Source of the DNA: Aldrovandia affinis
Taxonomy: Eukaryota > Chordata > Actinopteri > Notacanthiformes > Halosauridae
Assembly (NCBI GenBank): GCA_029706075.1
Contig: JAINUG010000174.1
Span: forward strand, 2,046,296 to 2,110,295
DNA: 64,000 nt
Direction: 5' to 3'
The position numbers were made by a program, and so were the translations under genes. A model generated the notes under the pieces. It did no database searches. It saw nothing but the letters and a program-made list of their open reading frames with translations, and was not told where the DNA came from. Positions 25,727 to 36,305 of the stretch are shown here, one piece after another; position 1 is the first letter of the stretch; every line of letters begins with the position of its first letter.

Positions 25727-25914
25727 TTAAGGGGCCTAATGTGTGCCAAGAAAACATTCCCCACACCATTACACCACCACCACCAGCCTGAACCTTTGAC
25801 ACAAGGCAGGATTGATGCATGGATTCATGTTGTTTGTGCCAAATTCTGATCCTACCATCTGCATGTCGCAGCAGAAATCGAGATTTGTCAGACCAGGTGA
25901 CGTTTTTCCAATCT

Positions 25915-26121
25915 TCAGCTGTCCAGTTTTGGTGAGCCTGTGCCCACTGTAGCCTTCACTTTCCTGTTCTTAGCCCGGTGTGATCTTCTCCTGCTGTAGC
26001 CCATCCACTTCAAGGTTCGATGTGTTGCATGTTCAAAGATGCTCTTCTGCATACCACTGTTGTAATGCGTGGTTATTTGAGTTACTATTGCCTTCCTGTC
26101 AGCTTGAACCAGCCTGGCCAT
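25915..26121 (-). pseudogene. Tc1 transposase N-terminal fragment
   Basis: A 68-codon frame holds the helix-turn-helix DNA-binding start of a Tc1 transposase, MARLVQADRKAIVTQITTHY, followed by ATHRTLKWMGYSRRRSHRAK. It belongs to the element at 25074-26407. The frame is lost shortly after SHRAKNRK, before the catalytic domain, so only the DNA-binding part remains open. Confidence 0.85.
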
Positions 26122-26413
26122 TCTCCTCTGACCTCTCTCACTAACAAGGCATTTTCACCCACAGAACTGCTGCTCACTGGATGTTTTTTGTTTTTCGAAC
26201 CATTCTTTGTAAACTCTAGAGACAATCATTCCATGGTCAAAGTAACTTAGATCACATTTATTCCCCATTCAGATTTTTGGTCTGAACAACAACTGAACCT
26301 CTTGACCATATCTGCATGCTTTTATTCATTGAGTTGTTGCCACATGGTTGGCTGATTAGATAATTGTATTAACGAGCAGGTGTACCTAATAAAGTGACCA
26401 CTGAGTGTACATA

Positions 26414-27510
26414 CAGTGGGTATAAAAAATATTCACCCCTTTGGAATTTTTCACACTTTACTTTCTTACTTCATGGTATATTAATGGATTTCTTGCCAAT
26501 GCTATAATGTAAAATAAAACAACTATTTTTCTTAATGAATTACAAATGAAAACAGACAATAATTGTTTCCATAAGTATTCATCCCTGTGGCTCAGACACC
26601 TACATATAAATTGTTTTCAGAAGTCACATAATTATTAGATCAGAGACCAGCTGTGAACATTTAAGGTGTTTCAAATGATTATATATTAAACACACCTGTC
26701 TGTGAGAGGTCTCACAGTTGGGTAGTGCAGTTACAAACAAGAGCTTTGTCATGAAGACCAAAGAAGATTCAAAACAAATCCAAGAAAAGGTCTTCAAAAG
26801 CACAAATCAGGGGAAGGATATAAGAAGATTTCAACACCCCCACTCAGGACAGCGTATCAGGGAGAGGGGGCGTAGTACATGTGCTACAAGCAATGTTGTT
26901 TATATTTTGAAGTGCTGTGGTGGGCTTGCTTATGTTGGGAAAACAAAAAGACAATGAAAAGTAAGAATAACAGAGCACAAGAGTGCCATCAGAAGAAAAG
27001 ACATTCATTCCCCTATTGCAAGTTATTTCATTGAACAGAACCACCCAATCTCCAGCCTAAAATTCATAGGTATAGAAACAATGTAATGCCCCAGGAGAGG
27101 GGGCAATGTTGACCAGCTGCTTCTCCAGCATGAAGGCTTCTGGATATACACGCTCAATACAGTAACATCTTTTGGCCTCAATGACGGGCTGGACCTAAGA
27201 CCATTCCTCCTCAATTTTTTTTCTTCATATTTATATACCTCATTTTCTTACCCTTTCTTTTTCTTTTTCTTTTATATTATTACATCTGTGTGTGGTCCAC
27301 CTCTATGCTGCATATTCGCCAACGGTCCCCATCCAACCTGATGGAGCTCAAGAAATTTTGTAAAGATGAATGGGCGAAAATGTACAGTGTCCAGATGTGC
27401 AAAGCTGGTGGAGACTTACTCAAATTGATTCACAGCTGTAACTGCAGGTAAAAGTGCTACTTATGGAATCAATTATTGTCTGTTTTGTATTTGTAATTAT
27501 GAAAATGTTT
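26414..27510 (+). mobile_element. Second Tc1/mariner element, split and 3'-truncated
   Basis: It starts 'cagtgggtataaaaaatatt' after TA at 26412-26413, four bases beyond the TA bordering the previous element. The left part to about 26832 covers the 5' end and transposase start, with ATGAAGACCAAAGAAGATTC encoding a MKTKEDSKQIQEKV-like N-terminus. The 3' part resumes near 27330 with 'tccccatccaacctgatgg' and 'cagtgtccagatgtgcaaag', a C-terminal transposase segment. The catalytic middle is missing, replaced by a Penelope-like fragment. No right inverted end is found, so the element is 3'-truncated. Confidence 0.82.
26833..27330 (+). mobile_element. Penelope-like retroelement fragment (GIY-YIG end)
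   Basis: Translation gives VVYILKCCGGLAYVGKTKRQ, then ITEHKSAIRRKD and YTLNTVTSFGLNDGLDLRPF. This is the GIY-YIG endonuclease C-terminus found in Penelope-like retroelements of fish and amphibians. Only this last part is present; the reverse transcriptase is absent, so the copy is strongly 5'-truncated and broken. It sits inside the Tc1 element at 26414; both boundaries are approximate within about 30 bases. Confidence 0.85.
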
Positions 27511-28574
27511 TAATTGTGCACACTTTTTATGGTTCTAGCTTTGCTTTTGGACATGTATTTCTATTGCACTGTTCTAGGCAAATTATTATTCAGATTAATT
27601 TGATATTGCATAACTTCATTTTACTCTGCAAACCTTGTTGACCTTATGATACCAAGTCACCAAGTCTGGCTTTGTGCTTCAATGCAAATCTTCAAAGCAA
27701 TGCCTGTTTGTGCTGCCATACAAGGATCTACTGTCTACACAAAAACTGGTCATGTTTTTACCGAAGCAAAGGCCATTTCAGGACATGCAATATGTCCCAA
27801 AACAAAACAGTATTCCAGTCTTTTTCCTGCCTGAATATGCAGGCAAGAACTGTCTGACAAAACAACTCTTGTTATTTTAGGACAAGATGCTACCGCATTT
27901 ATGCCTGATTATTGCTTGGTTATTAAAGTCTTAGGCGACTGCCTGAAAAAACATGTTCCTGAAACAGTAGACACTCAATAGGCTTGAACTCACCACAATT
28001 TACAAGCATTCCGAAACCCTCAGGAGGGGTTTCCAAAACAATAACAGTGCCTTTTTTTAATGCCACTTCCGTGACCTGAATCCTGAGGCACAGTTCAACT
28101 TGTACAAACGCTCAGGCAACTCTGCAACTCAGTGCCCAGTACCTCCCATACAGCGTCATTCTATTTGACATGCATTTCAGATATCCAATCGTCTAGGATG
28201 TATAGGAGAACGACAACAAAAAATAGTATTTTCCTTATATAAGAAAATATAAGTTAACACTGCCTTTTGTGGCAATCCAGCATTAGACATGTGAGAAGTT
28301 CCAGGCAGAAGCAAATGCCACCAGCACCAACAAACCCTTTCCTACACGGTGCACTGAGACGGTGGTAAACAAGTTCAATGATGATAGGTATTTCTCCTGC
28401 GTCATAGGTGTTCATCATGTTTCACAGGCTTGGCACAGTGCATGGGATAATAATCACAGAGGCAAATCAAGGATAGACTGAAGGAGGAGGTTTTGTTGAA
28501 AAACCCCAAACTACCGCTGCTGTCACTGCTGGCCTCGGCCTGCTAATGACATCGCCAAGACGCGAACCTGCAAT
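27511..28574. other. Unassigned non-coding DNA
   Basis: Three overlapping frames at 27646-27880 lack any recognised domain. No repeat identified. Confidence 0.45.
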
Positions 28575-28954
28575 GTTTTTTTTTTATTATTATTTTATTT
28601 TTATTTATTTTTGCAATTTGACTGTGTTTTTCTCCCAATTTGGTAGCCAATTACTCCCGCTGTGCTTAGTTCAATCCCCTCCCTTGTAGTTCGCTGCCGT
28701 AGCCCTATGACCGGCAGTGACAATGGCGAAGCACTGCCTCCTCATCGTGCTGTCGACTGTAATTCCGGCACCCCAGAACCACTCCTGTGCACAGCGAACT
28801 GTGTTGGCTTCCCTCCCCACTCCCTGGGGCGGACAGCCAATTGCCGCCCCGGTGGCACTCCCGGCCAGAGCCGATTCTGGCGAGACAGGGTATCGAACCA
28901 CGGTCGCCGTGGCCAGCGTCGGATGCTGAAACCACTAGATCACGCGGGAGGCCT
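28575..28954 (-). mobile_element. tRNA-derived SINE, family C
   Basis: On the minus strand the head has an A-box-like 'gtgatctagtggtttcagc' and a good B box, 'ggttcgataccc'. The body is 'ctctggccgggagtgcc', 'ggggcggcaattggctgt' and 'aattggctaccaaattggga', and the copy ends in an A/T-rich tail lying at 28575-28612 on the plus strand. A related copy is at 55924. Longer than families A and B. Confidence 0.75.
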
Positions 28955-31490
28955 AAACCTGCGATGTTTTTACACCTGAGAGTAAGCGTACAGTGCAGTT
29001 AAACTGATAATTGGTGCCTGAAAAAAAGCTCACTTTTAAGCAATCCCCCCTTTATAAATAACAGAGACTTCAATCGCAAGCTCAGCGAACCCCTCTTTAT
29101 ACTCATAATTGCTGAAATGCTGATTTCATGGTTTGCCCCTTTCACAGAAAGGCCGTATGAATCGAGCAGGCCGCACTATGCTTGTGGCTCGTTCTGAGGG
29201 CGGAAGACATGCTGAGGCATGCCCCCCTCCTCCAAAGGGCTGCCATGTTCTTTCTCACCTGTGCAACCCGGGGGTAAACCGAGGCAAACGGGCAAGAGCA
29301 CGCACCATGCTCAGCTCTGCCCACAGCTAACGAGAGGTTCTCACAGCGCATTGCACCGCGCGCTAGCTGGGGGGAAAAAAGAAGAGAGCTTGCACAATGG
29401 TGTCCAATGACAAGTCTCAATCTCAATGTTATTAGGCTTGTTAACCCTGCGGTGACCTGAAGTGTTGCGTTTAGGTAGGGGAAAAAGCCAAAAGGTGCTG
29501 GATTGCACAATGATCACGGCACTAAATACAATTGCACAATCCTGACCCAGGTTACAAAAAACTAAACACCTGTCCTGTCACTGTTGCGAAAGATCAACAA
29601 TAGATTGGAGGAAACACAAATAAAATGTTGCCAAATACCAATTTCAACACCAGAGAAGTACAAATTGTCCCTGATCAGCAAAATGATTTAAAGTGAAACT
29701 AAGTGCACAAACAGTGAGGGGAATTCAGGTTTCCTTTTCCCCCTCCGTAAGCAGGATAGGATGACAGACTAACAGCGCTTTCATTTTCGATGTTGCCTGA
29801 GCTAACCCTGCCGATGAGCTGTTTTTAAAATGGGCTGTACACCTCCAAGCTCAACAACTCAGCTTTCTGGACGAGGCACAACAGCAGTGTCCTAAACTGG
29901 CCCGTGGGGCACAATCCCTGGACTGTGTCACTGCGTCTCCTGGCAGTCACGGCAACCTGGCGCCCGCTCTCTTATGAATCTGTTTGATCGCTGCGCATTT
30001 GATCGACGGGGAAAGGGGATGTCTGCGGAGTACAGTAGAGCCCGCACGGTTGTGTTTCCTTGTGAACGTAGCGTGAGAATGATCTCGTGGTCACGCAGCT
30101 CACCAGAAACACGGTCGCAAGCGCAGCAATGAGGAAGAAACGTTGGAAGTTGAGGAAGTATGCAGACACCACCTGCATTCTGTAGCAGTAATGGCCCCTG
30201 ATTGATCACTATGGTTGCATGGCTTTAATTCCGCATCTCAAGAAAGGAAAGCACATTTTCTCCCATGTGGGGGTTTTCCATAGTGAAATACTGCTTGTTA
30301 ATGTGCGCCAGACTCTATTACAGTACTTGAGCATTTGGATATTTCCGGAGTCTGGTGTTACGTAACAGCAAGCGTATTTCATGCTGCTGTTTGGATTACA
30401 CAGTTTACCTGTTCTGAGTCTTTTCAACATTACATAAATAGAGAATGAATGTGTCAGTAGACAATGGAAAATCAATGTGGAAATACATTTGCATGGAAAT
30501 AGAACATGGGCCTATGAGCTTATCCAAGCACATACAGAAATCCATCGCCGTATCCATTTCCATCAAATCACCACATATTTGGTCGCGTGATAATAAGACC
30601 ACAACTTACCTGCAATCCTCCAACATGGAGTCTTTCGTTATGGCTAATGGGACTTATTTCAGAAATAAATAGGCCTTCAGGCTACTGCGTGTGAATGGAC
30701 TCTTTAATTCAGCGCTACACGGATCAAGGCACGCGGTCTTAGACACAATCTGCTACTATCAACACATGACAGCCAGTCACTTCCACAAACAGCCCCTTGA
30801 GATTTCCTAACGGCACACTAACGCAACAGGTAGCGAAGCACGGACAACAAATGTCATATTACGCCGTTAAACATGAAACGCCTCAGGAGTGACATGGAGT
30901 GACATCTGACCTGCAGTCCCCGCTGCCCACCTCAACCTTTAACGATCACCCACACAATAACACCGTTTTTCTTTTCAATGCTGTTGACAAAACGCTGGGC
31001 AAGTAGATGACGCTGTTAAACGCCTCCTTAGTCTAATCCTTTCATGGCATAGAACAACAAACATACAATATTTCCTTTGTAGGTTTGTTGTCCTATACCA
31101 TCAAAGGATCACACTAAACAAGAGGCGCCTTTCATGAAACCGCAGAGGTTAATGTGTTGCATTCCAGTGAAGATGAGCTCAGTTTTCCTTTTGTTATTGT
31201 TTTCCCACAGCAGGTCCATTTCTCCACAGGAGCCAGGCTGCAGCTCAGGGAGTGAGGATATTCACTGGAGCTGGATCAGGACAGAACAAGCTAAAGTGAC
31301 TCCCACAATGGATCCAACTGACATACCTGCTGATCACCACTGATCTCAGTGTCTGCAGTTACTATATTAGACGGTTCCGAGAATACAACGTACCAAAACA
31401 AAATAAAAAAACGTGTTTCCAGTACATTGACTTTGCTTAGAAAGTATTAGTGCTCTTTTATGAAGCGATTGCGAAATGTTTTTTAACAAG
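28955..31490. other. Unassigned non-coding DNA
   Basis: Moderately GC-rich with short open frames on both strands (for example 29142-29510 minus, 122 codons), none with a recognised domain. A possible splice acceptor near 31200 is noted under rejected items. Confidence 0.45.
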
Positions 31491-31907
31491 GTAAAGGACA
31501 ACTCAAACTAATGACCTGGCCTGCCCAGTGTCCAGACCTCAATCCCATAGAACTTGTATGGGATGAACTGGACAGAAGAGTCAAAGCAATGTGACCCACA
31601 AGTGTCTGGCAATTGCTGCAGGAGAGCTGGGGAGACATGTCGGGTGATTTCCTGCTGAAACTTATTAGCCGAATGGCCCGTGGTTTTGAGGCTGTTATCA
31701 AGGCAAAGGGTGGCTGTTTTGAGGAATCCAAGATTTAGAGACAATTTTCAATGTTCTTGAACATTGCTTTGATGTTCCTTTTGTTTATTGTATGTGTTTT
31801 TTGTCATTTTCAAGTATTTACAGAAACTTATAGGATGTAAAACATTGTCAATTATGAGATAAACCTAGCTTCCAGCAGGTGTACTCAAACCTTTGACTGA
31901 CACTGTA
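31491..31907 (+). mobile_element. Tc1/mariner fragment, same family as 35121
   Basis: The copy starts abruptly at 'gtaaaggacaactcaaact' and runs through a C-terminal transposase segment (LMTWPAQCPDLNPIELVWDE) to the right end 'actcaaacctttgactgaca'. The left end and everything before the catalytic tail are missing. A frameshift follows RVKAM. It is joined on the right to a (TA)n tract, consistent with insertion at TA. Confidence 0.88.
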
Positions 31908-31931
31908 TATATATATATATATATATATATT
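31908..31931. repeat. (TA)n tract
   Basis: Pure TA run bordering the Tc1 fragment on its right. Confidence 0.9.
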
Positions 31932-32610
31932 ATACACATACATACATGTATGTCAGTAAACTGATGGATGTGTGCAATATAGCACCACCTGAAAGTGTCT
32001 GGAGGAACTGGAAAGCACAAAATCCACCTGACGCAGTCCAACAATATTCCATCACACGTCTCACACAGGGTTTTTCAACAAAACAGAGACCCTTCTTTAG
32101 GACTTATGGATTGTCACACGTCACACGTCTTTCGCGCAACTTTATGGCCCAAACACGATTGGCCAAGGCATCTGTAAGGCTTTCTTGTCAGTAAATGTCA
32201 AGCATATTATGGTGGGCATCCTGTGTGTTTGTGTGCAGTCCTGTTCCTGGAGGCCTGTATTGTCTGGCAGATTTTGGGCCCAGCTCTTAACCATGTGTTT
32301 CCAATAATGATTGCATTGACTGAGCTCATTTAGATTCCCTTCCCTGGTCTGGGGGGGGTTATTGGTTAAAGAGAACTGAAAAACCTGGTAGATTGTGAGA
32401 CCCTCCACCCCCTTCAAATGACTGATGATGAGTAGTCCTGGATTACTGTACTTTTTTTGCTCCATGGTGGGCATTGTTTACATAATGAACTCACAGGACT
32501 GAAGCGAGGGATTGAAATCATAACTAGATATTCAGCATGTGAGAAACATACATATGGAATAGCATAAATCATGTGAATTGTAAATATATATATAATAAAT
32601 ACAGTACATA
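31932..32610. other. Unassigned DNA
   Basis: A segment at about 32240-32340 ('tcctgttcctggaggcctgt') faintly recalls a dispersed fish repeat, but the match is too weak to name. Confidence 0.4.
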
Positions 32611-33150
32611 CAGCAAGCAACAAAATAATGGAAATACCAAATGAAAATAATGGATGAAAAAGGACTCATATTCAACTAAATTCAAATTAACACGTTTCAT
32701 ATTAATGTCAATACTAATTACCAATATGTTTCTGCTGTAAAAGACATTGTAAAATCAACACTTTAATATGTGAGTTTCCAAACTAACATGAGAGATCTAA
32801 CAGATTTAGAAATAGGTAAAATAGTTGGTGCCTGAATTGCAGGTGTCAGTCACACGGCAAAATTATTTATGTGTCAAGGGGGACAGTGTTGTAAATCATG
32901 ACGGCCTACGCCAAAACAAGGAAAAATGGCAGGTCGCAAACAGAGGTCGCAAGTCGAAGCTCAGTGACGGGGATATACGGACACTTAACAGGATAGTTGC
33001 TAAAAACCACAAAACAACAGCCTCAAAAATGACCACAGAACTGAATCTGCACCTCCATGATCCATTCTCAACAAAAAACTCTGTAAACATGCATAATAAC
33101 ACGTGATGCAGGTGGCTGGAATTTTTATGACACCTCTTATCACAACACCG
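32611..33150 (+). mobile_element. Tc1/mariner 5' fragment (distinct family)
   Basis: The end 'cagcaagcaacaaaataatg' follows a TA at 32609-32610. About 180 bases in, a transposase N-terminus begins: MRDLTDLEIGKIVGA, then SVTRTA and SRGTVLNIMTAYAK-like residues across two frames. RGRKSKLSDGDIRTLNRIVA and KNHKTTASKMTTELNLHL follow in the frame at 32825-33106. These match the paired helix-turn-helix DNA-binding domain of Tc1 transposases. The catalytic half and right end are missing. Confidence 0.82.
32825..33106 (+). pseudogene. Tc1 transposase DNA-binding domain fragment
   Basis: The useful part is GRKSKLSDGDIRTLNRIVAK followed by KTTASKMTTELNLHL, the second helix-turn-helix of a Tc1 transposase. 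The residues before it are partly in another frame, and the sequence stops before any catalytic Asp. Part of the element at 32611-33150. Confidence 0.78.
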
Positions 33151-35085
33151 GAAAATATAACCAGTTTACTGTTGACGGACTGTTCATAGTGTGTTGTTTT
33201 CACTTTAGCTGGGGGCCATGAAATAAGGACACAAAGTTAAATCCCGCTTCCTGTGTCAGTTGTAACATCAATGAATGGCTGCTGACCTACCAAGTCTACG
33301 CAATGCTTCCATTTTTAATAATAACCTGTTGTCATTTCTCCAGGTTCTCCATGTTGGAAAGTTTCCGTTGCTCTGTTGCATCGCACTTTCATTGGCCTCT
33401 GTATGAGGCTACCATCAATCAATCTTCATTTTTAGATGACTAAGAATGCAATGCTGGAATCGTGATAAAGAGGAGGGAATTACTGGTACATGCTAATGTT
33501 GAGCACTATATTAAAAGCACACAGAAATAAGTCGCATTTACCCCATAAAACAAACTAAGCCGAAAATTGTTACGACTGATTGCAAGTCGCCAGATCTGCT
33601 GAGGTTTACTGGAGTTTCAACTGAGCACAACATGTGGGCCTCTAAATCCAACGTCCTATGCACACAGTGTCTAGAACACACAGGGTCAATCCGAGACCTG
33701 CCAGACAGATTTAGAGGTGATAATTCAACACACGCCCGTTTTTAAGGCGGCTCATTTTAGCATTGTTCAACGTCCACAACACTGGGGTCTCACAGAGTGA
33801 ACTATTTACTCAGTGATCGAGATCTGGGCCTTTCTTAATTGTACTGTACCCGTTCTGTGCCACTGCAGTTTGAAGTACTGACAGTTCCAAGCTCACACCA
33901 CGAGCACAATGGCCCTTTGCACGCAATGTGAAAGGCGACACGCTCCGAACACAAAGCCAGCACAGTTCTGAATATGAGAAGCGGCCTTTTATCAGCCCAA
34001 CGCTGTCTGCACTGTGAGCAGTTGTAGTGTATAAGCCAAAGATAACCACTTTATTACACTGCTGGTGCACACACCGAAAAGAAGTATCTCTTGTTTGATT
34101 TCAGAGCGAAGCGACATGGAACCCGTGCGTCACAGTACACCTTTTTCACAGGCAGTGTACCTGTACGATCACATATCTGCGCTCGTCGTTCGTAATCAAA
34201 CTTGGCACCTGTCCCGCCACTGGGGGAATAAACCCTATTCATTGGAGGTGCTGTTGTTCTCCACGGCGTTAGCCCGGACGGTTTCGTCTTACGGGATCAC
34301 CGCTGATGCACCCACGCTGGGAGTTCTCAAAAAGAATCCAGACAAGGTGGACAACTCGCTGTCTCCCTGCCACCCCCAGCCCCCCACCCCTGTCACAATG
34401 TTCCCTCAGCAGATGTTCTCCAAAGTCAGGCTATCTTTTGCACGTACCTCCAATAAAATTTTGCATGCATGCCAAAGTGATTGACAGTCACAGCTGGGCT
34501 CTTTTTAAACTCTGTTCGGGGTTGCACCAGCTTATCCCTACAGTACGTCTTCCTACAGACAAAGGAGCAGTAGAATTTGGGGGTCTGCTTCCAGAAATGG
34601 CATATTGCACATTTTTCAGAGCCCTATTCAAGCATAACAAAGTGCTACCGGGTATACAATAATACACATATTTTTGTTTACTGTTTTATAATGTGGTAAG
34701 TGTACGATTTTGCATTTCTGCACAATTTTCTTATTTGTGGAATTGCAAAACTCAGGAATCTACATGGATTACAAGGAGGGTAATATAAAAAGAATGGGCT
34801 AAGATTCTAAAATGTAAGGCATGTGCTCAAATACTCCTCTCATCAATTAGCCTCAAAATCTGTTCATTGTCTGACCTCATTCCTGGGAAAAAAGGAAAGA
34901 ACACAATGTTCCTGCGACCGAAAAGTGGGTCAGAGCCCACCAAGGCATGTACTCTGCTGCCCTCAACTGGCCATTTTAAGATGCTGCAAGAGTGTTTATG
35001 CCACAAGAGCTCTGCATAAGGAAGACATAATCAAAATTCAAAAGCAAAAAATAAAAAGTTAAAATACATATACTCTAATGGAAAA
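33151..35085. other. Unassigned non-coding DNA
   Basis: A 139-codon frame at 34065-34484 overlaps another in a different frame (34306-34662). Neither shows a domain, and proline-rich runs follow the local base composition. Confidence 0.45.

Positions 35086-35120
<35 letters not shown>
35086..35120. repeat. (TA)n tract
   Basis: Pure TA run directly left of the Tc1 derivative at 35121. Confidence 0.92.
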
Positions 35121-35126
<6 letters not shown>

Positions 35127-35674
35127 CAGTCAAAACTTTGAATACACCTTCCATCTGGACTACGGCTAATCGGGCACTCCATCATTCTTCAACAAGATAA
35201 TGACCCGAAACACACCTTGAAGTTGTGCAAGAACTACCTGGTGAAGGAGGAACGTGAAGGACAACTCAAACTGATGACCTGGCCTGCCCAGTGTCCAGAA
35301 CTCAATCCCATAGAAATTGTATGGGACGAACTGGACAGAAGAGTCAAAGCAAAGCAACCCACAAGTTTCTCTGGGAATTGCTGCAGGAGAGCTGGGAAGA
35401 CATATCAGGTGATTTCCTGCTGAAACGTATTAACCGAATGGCCCATGTTTGTGAGGCTGTTATCACGGCAAACGGTGGCTATTCTGAGGAATCCAAGATT
35501 AAATTTTCAATATAATTTTCTTGAACATTTCTTTGATGTTCATTTTGTTCATTGTTACATGTGTTTTTTGTCATTTTAAAGTATTTACAGAAACGTATAC
35601 AGTGTAAAGCATTGTCAATTATGAGATAAACCTAGTTTCCAGCAGGTGTACTCAAACCTTTGACTGGTACTGTA
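35121..35674 (+). mobile_element. Tc1/mariner deletion derivative, 38-residue D-to-E spacing
   Basis: The left end 'gtaccagtcaaaactttgaa' and right end 'caaacctttgactggtac' are inverted repeats; TA follows on the right. The left end joins directly to 'ttccatctggactacggct', so the DNA-binding domain and first catalytic residue are deleted. What remains encodes QQDNDPKHTLKLCKNYLVKE and LNPIEIVWDELDRR. From the Asp of QQDN to the Glu of NPIE there are 38 residues, not the 34 of classic Tc1, a spacing described for the Intruder (DD38E) family. A frameshift follows KQPTS. The related copy at 45038 has the same deletion junction. Confidence 0.92.
35217..35515 (+). pseudogene. Transposase C-terminal remnant of the 35121 element
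   Basis: Two overlapping frames cover the catalytic tail. The first (35217-35423) gives LKLCKNYLVKEEREGQLKLM and then LNPIEIVWDELDRRVKAKQP. The second (35291-35515) gives SGDFLLKRINRMAHVCEAVI and ANGGYSEESKIKFS, the usual C-terminus. The frame changes after about residue 45 of the first, so no intact product is expected, and no start codon of the true gene remains. Confidence 0.85.
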
Positions 35675-35677
35675 TAT

Positions 35678-35722
35678 ATGTATGCATTCACTACTGTAAG
35701 TTGTTTTGGATAAAAAGCGTTA
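35678..35722 (+). mobile_element. SINE family B, 3' tail only
   Basis: 'tatgcattcactactgtaag' and 'ttgttttggataaaaagcg' match the end of family B. It abuts the right end of the Tc1 derivative. No head is found left of the Tc1, so the copy was already 5'-truncated or the head was lost. Confidence 0.75.
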
Positions 35723-36273
35723 CAGGGCATTACAATAAACAATTTAAACCTGAAAAGGCTGCTACAGCACTAAGATAAAGTACAGCGCTAAAATGTCCAT
35801 GCATGCAGGGTTTGGCTCTAGTAAACCTGTTGTGTGGAAAGCATGACTTGGACCCTTAAATAATGTTTTTTGTTCACCGAAAGGTACAACAAATGATGCC
35901 AAATTTTTTTATAAGCAGGAACAAAAAATAGTGGACTGCATACAAAAATAGGGGCACTTATGAAGCATGAATTATCACACCTTGTCATACACCGTGTCCC
36001 TTTTTTAACAAATGAGTTCAATATCTCCTGTGTTACCAATTTGCTGCTTGAAATGCTCACTCCTGCCGGGGTCACCATCTTATATTAAAATAACATTTGT
36101 TTATCCTGTGGAATTCATATTCCAATCAGCAGGAAGCGTCGCCTCAGACCAGCATGTACACCGGGTCATAGTTACAGCAATGCAATCTCTAATTAGGAGC
36201 GTCCCAGAAACGAACTTTTGGGTTCTGAAAAGATGTAGGTCTGAAAGATGTAGGTCATGAAAAAAAGGGGGAA

Positions 36274-36305
<32 letters not shown>

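Larger units (their letters stand above)
25074..26407 (-). mobile_element. Tc1/mariner DNA transposon with both ends
   Basis: The left end 'cactcagtggccactttatt' and right end 'aataaagtgaccactgagtg' are inverted repeats flanked by TA on both sides. The transposase runs on the minus strand. At the right, 25915-26121 encodes the DNA-binding start (MARLVQADRKAIVTQITTHY, then RRTL-like HTRTLKWMGYSRRRSH). The middle and C-terminal parts occur toward the left, with SPDLSPIERLWDVVE and CFQHLVESMPQR recognisable. The gene is broken by stops and shifts. Removing the nested 225-bp insertion (element plus one TTAA) leaves about 1.1 kb, near the normal length, so this copy is almost complete but dead. 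Confidence 0.93.

Noticed and set aside
31180-31350. Possible last exon after the pyrimidine-rich 'gttattgttttcccacag'
   Set aside because: The acceptor looks plausible, but the following frame (SISPQEPGCSSGSEDIHWSW) matches nothing I know and ends after about 45 codons. There is no partner exon.
34065-34662. Overlapping 139- and 118-codon frames
   Set aside because: No domain; two frames overlap in the same direction, and no splice or promoter signals support either.
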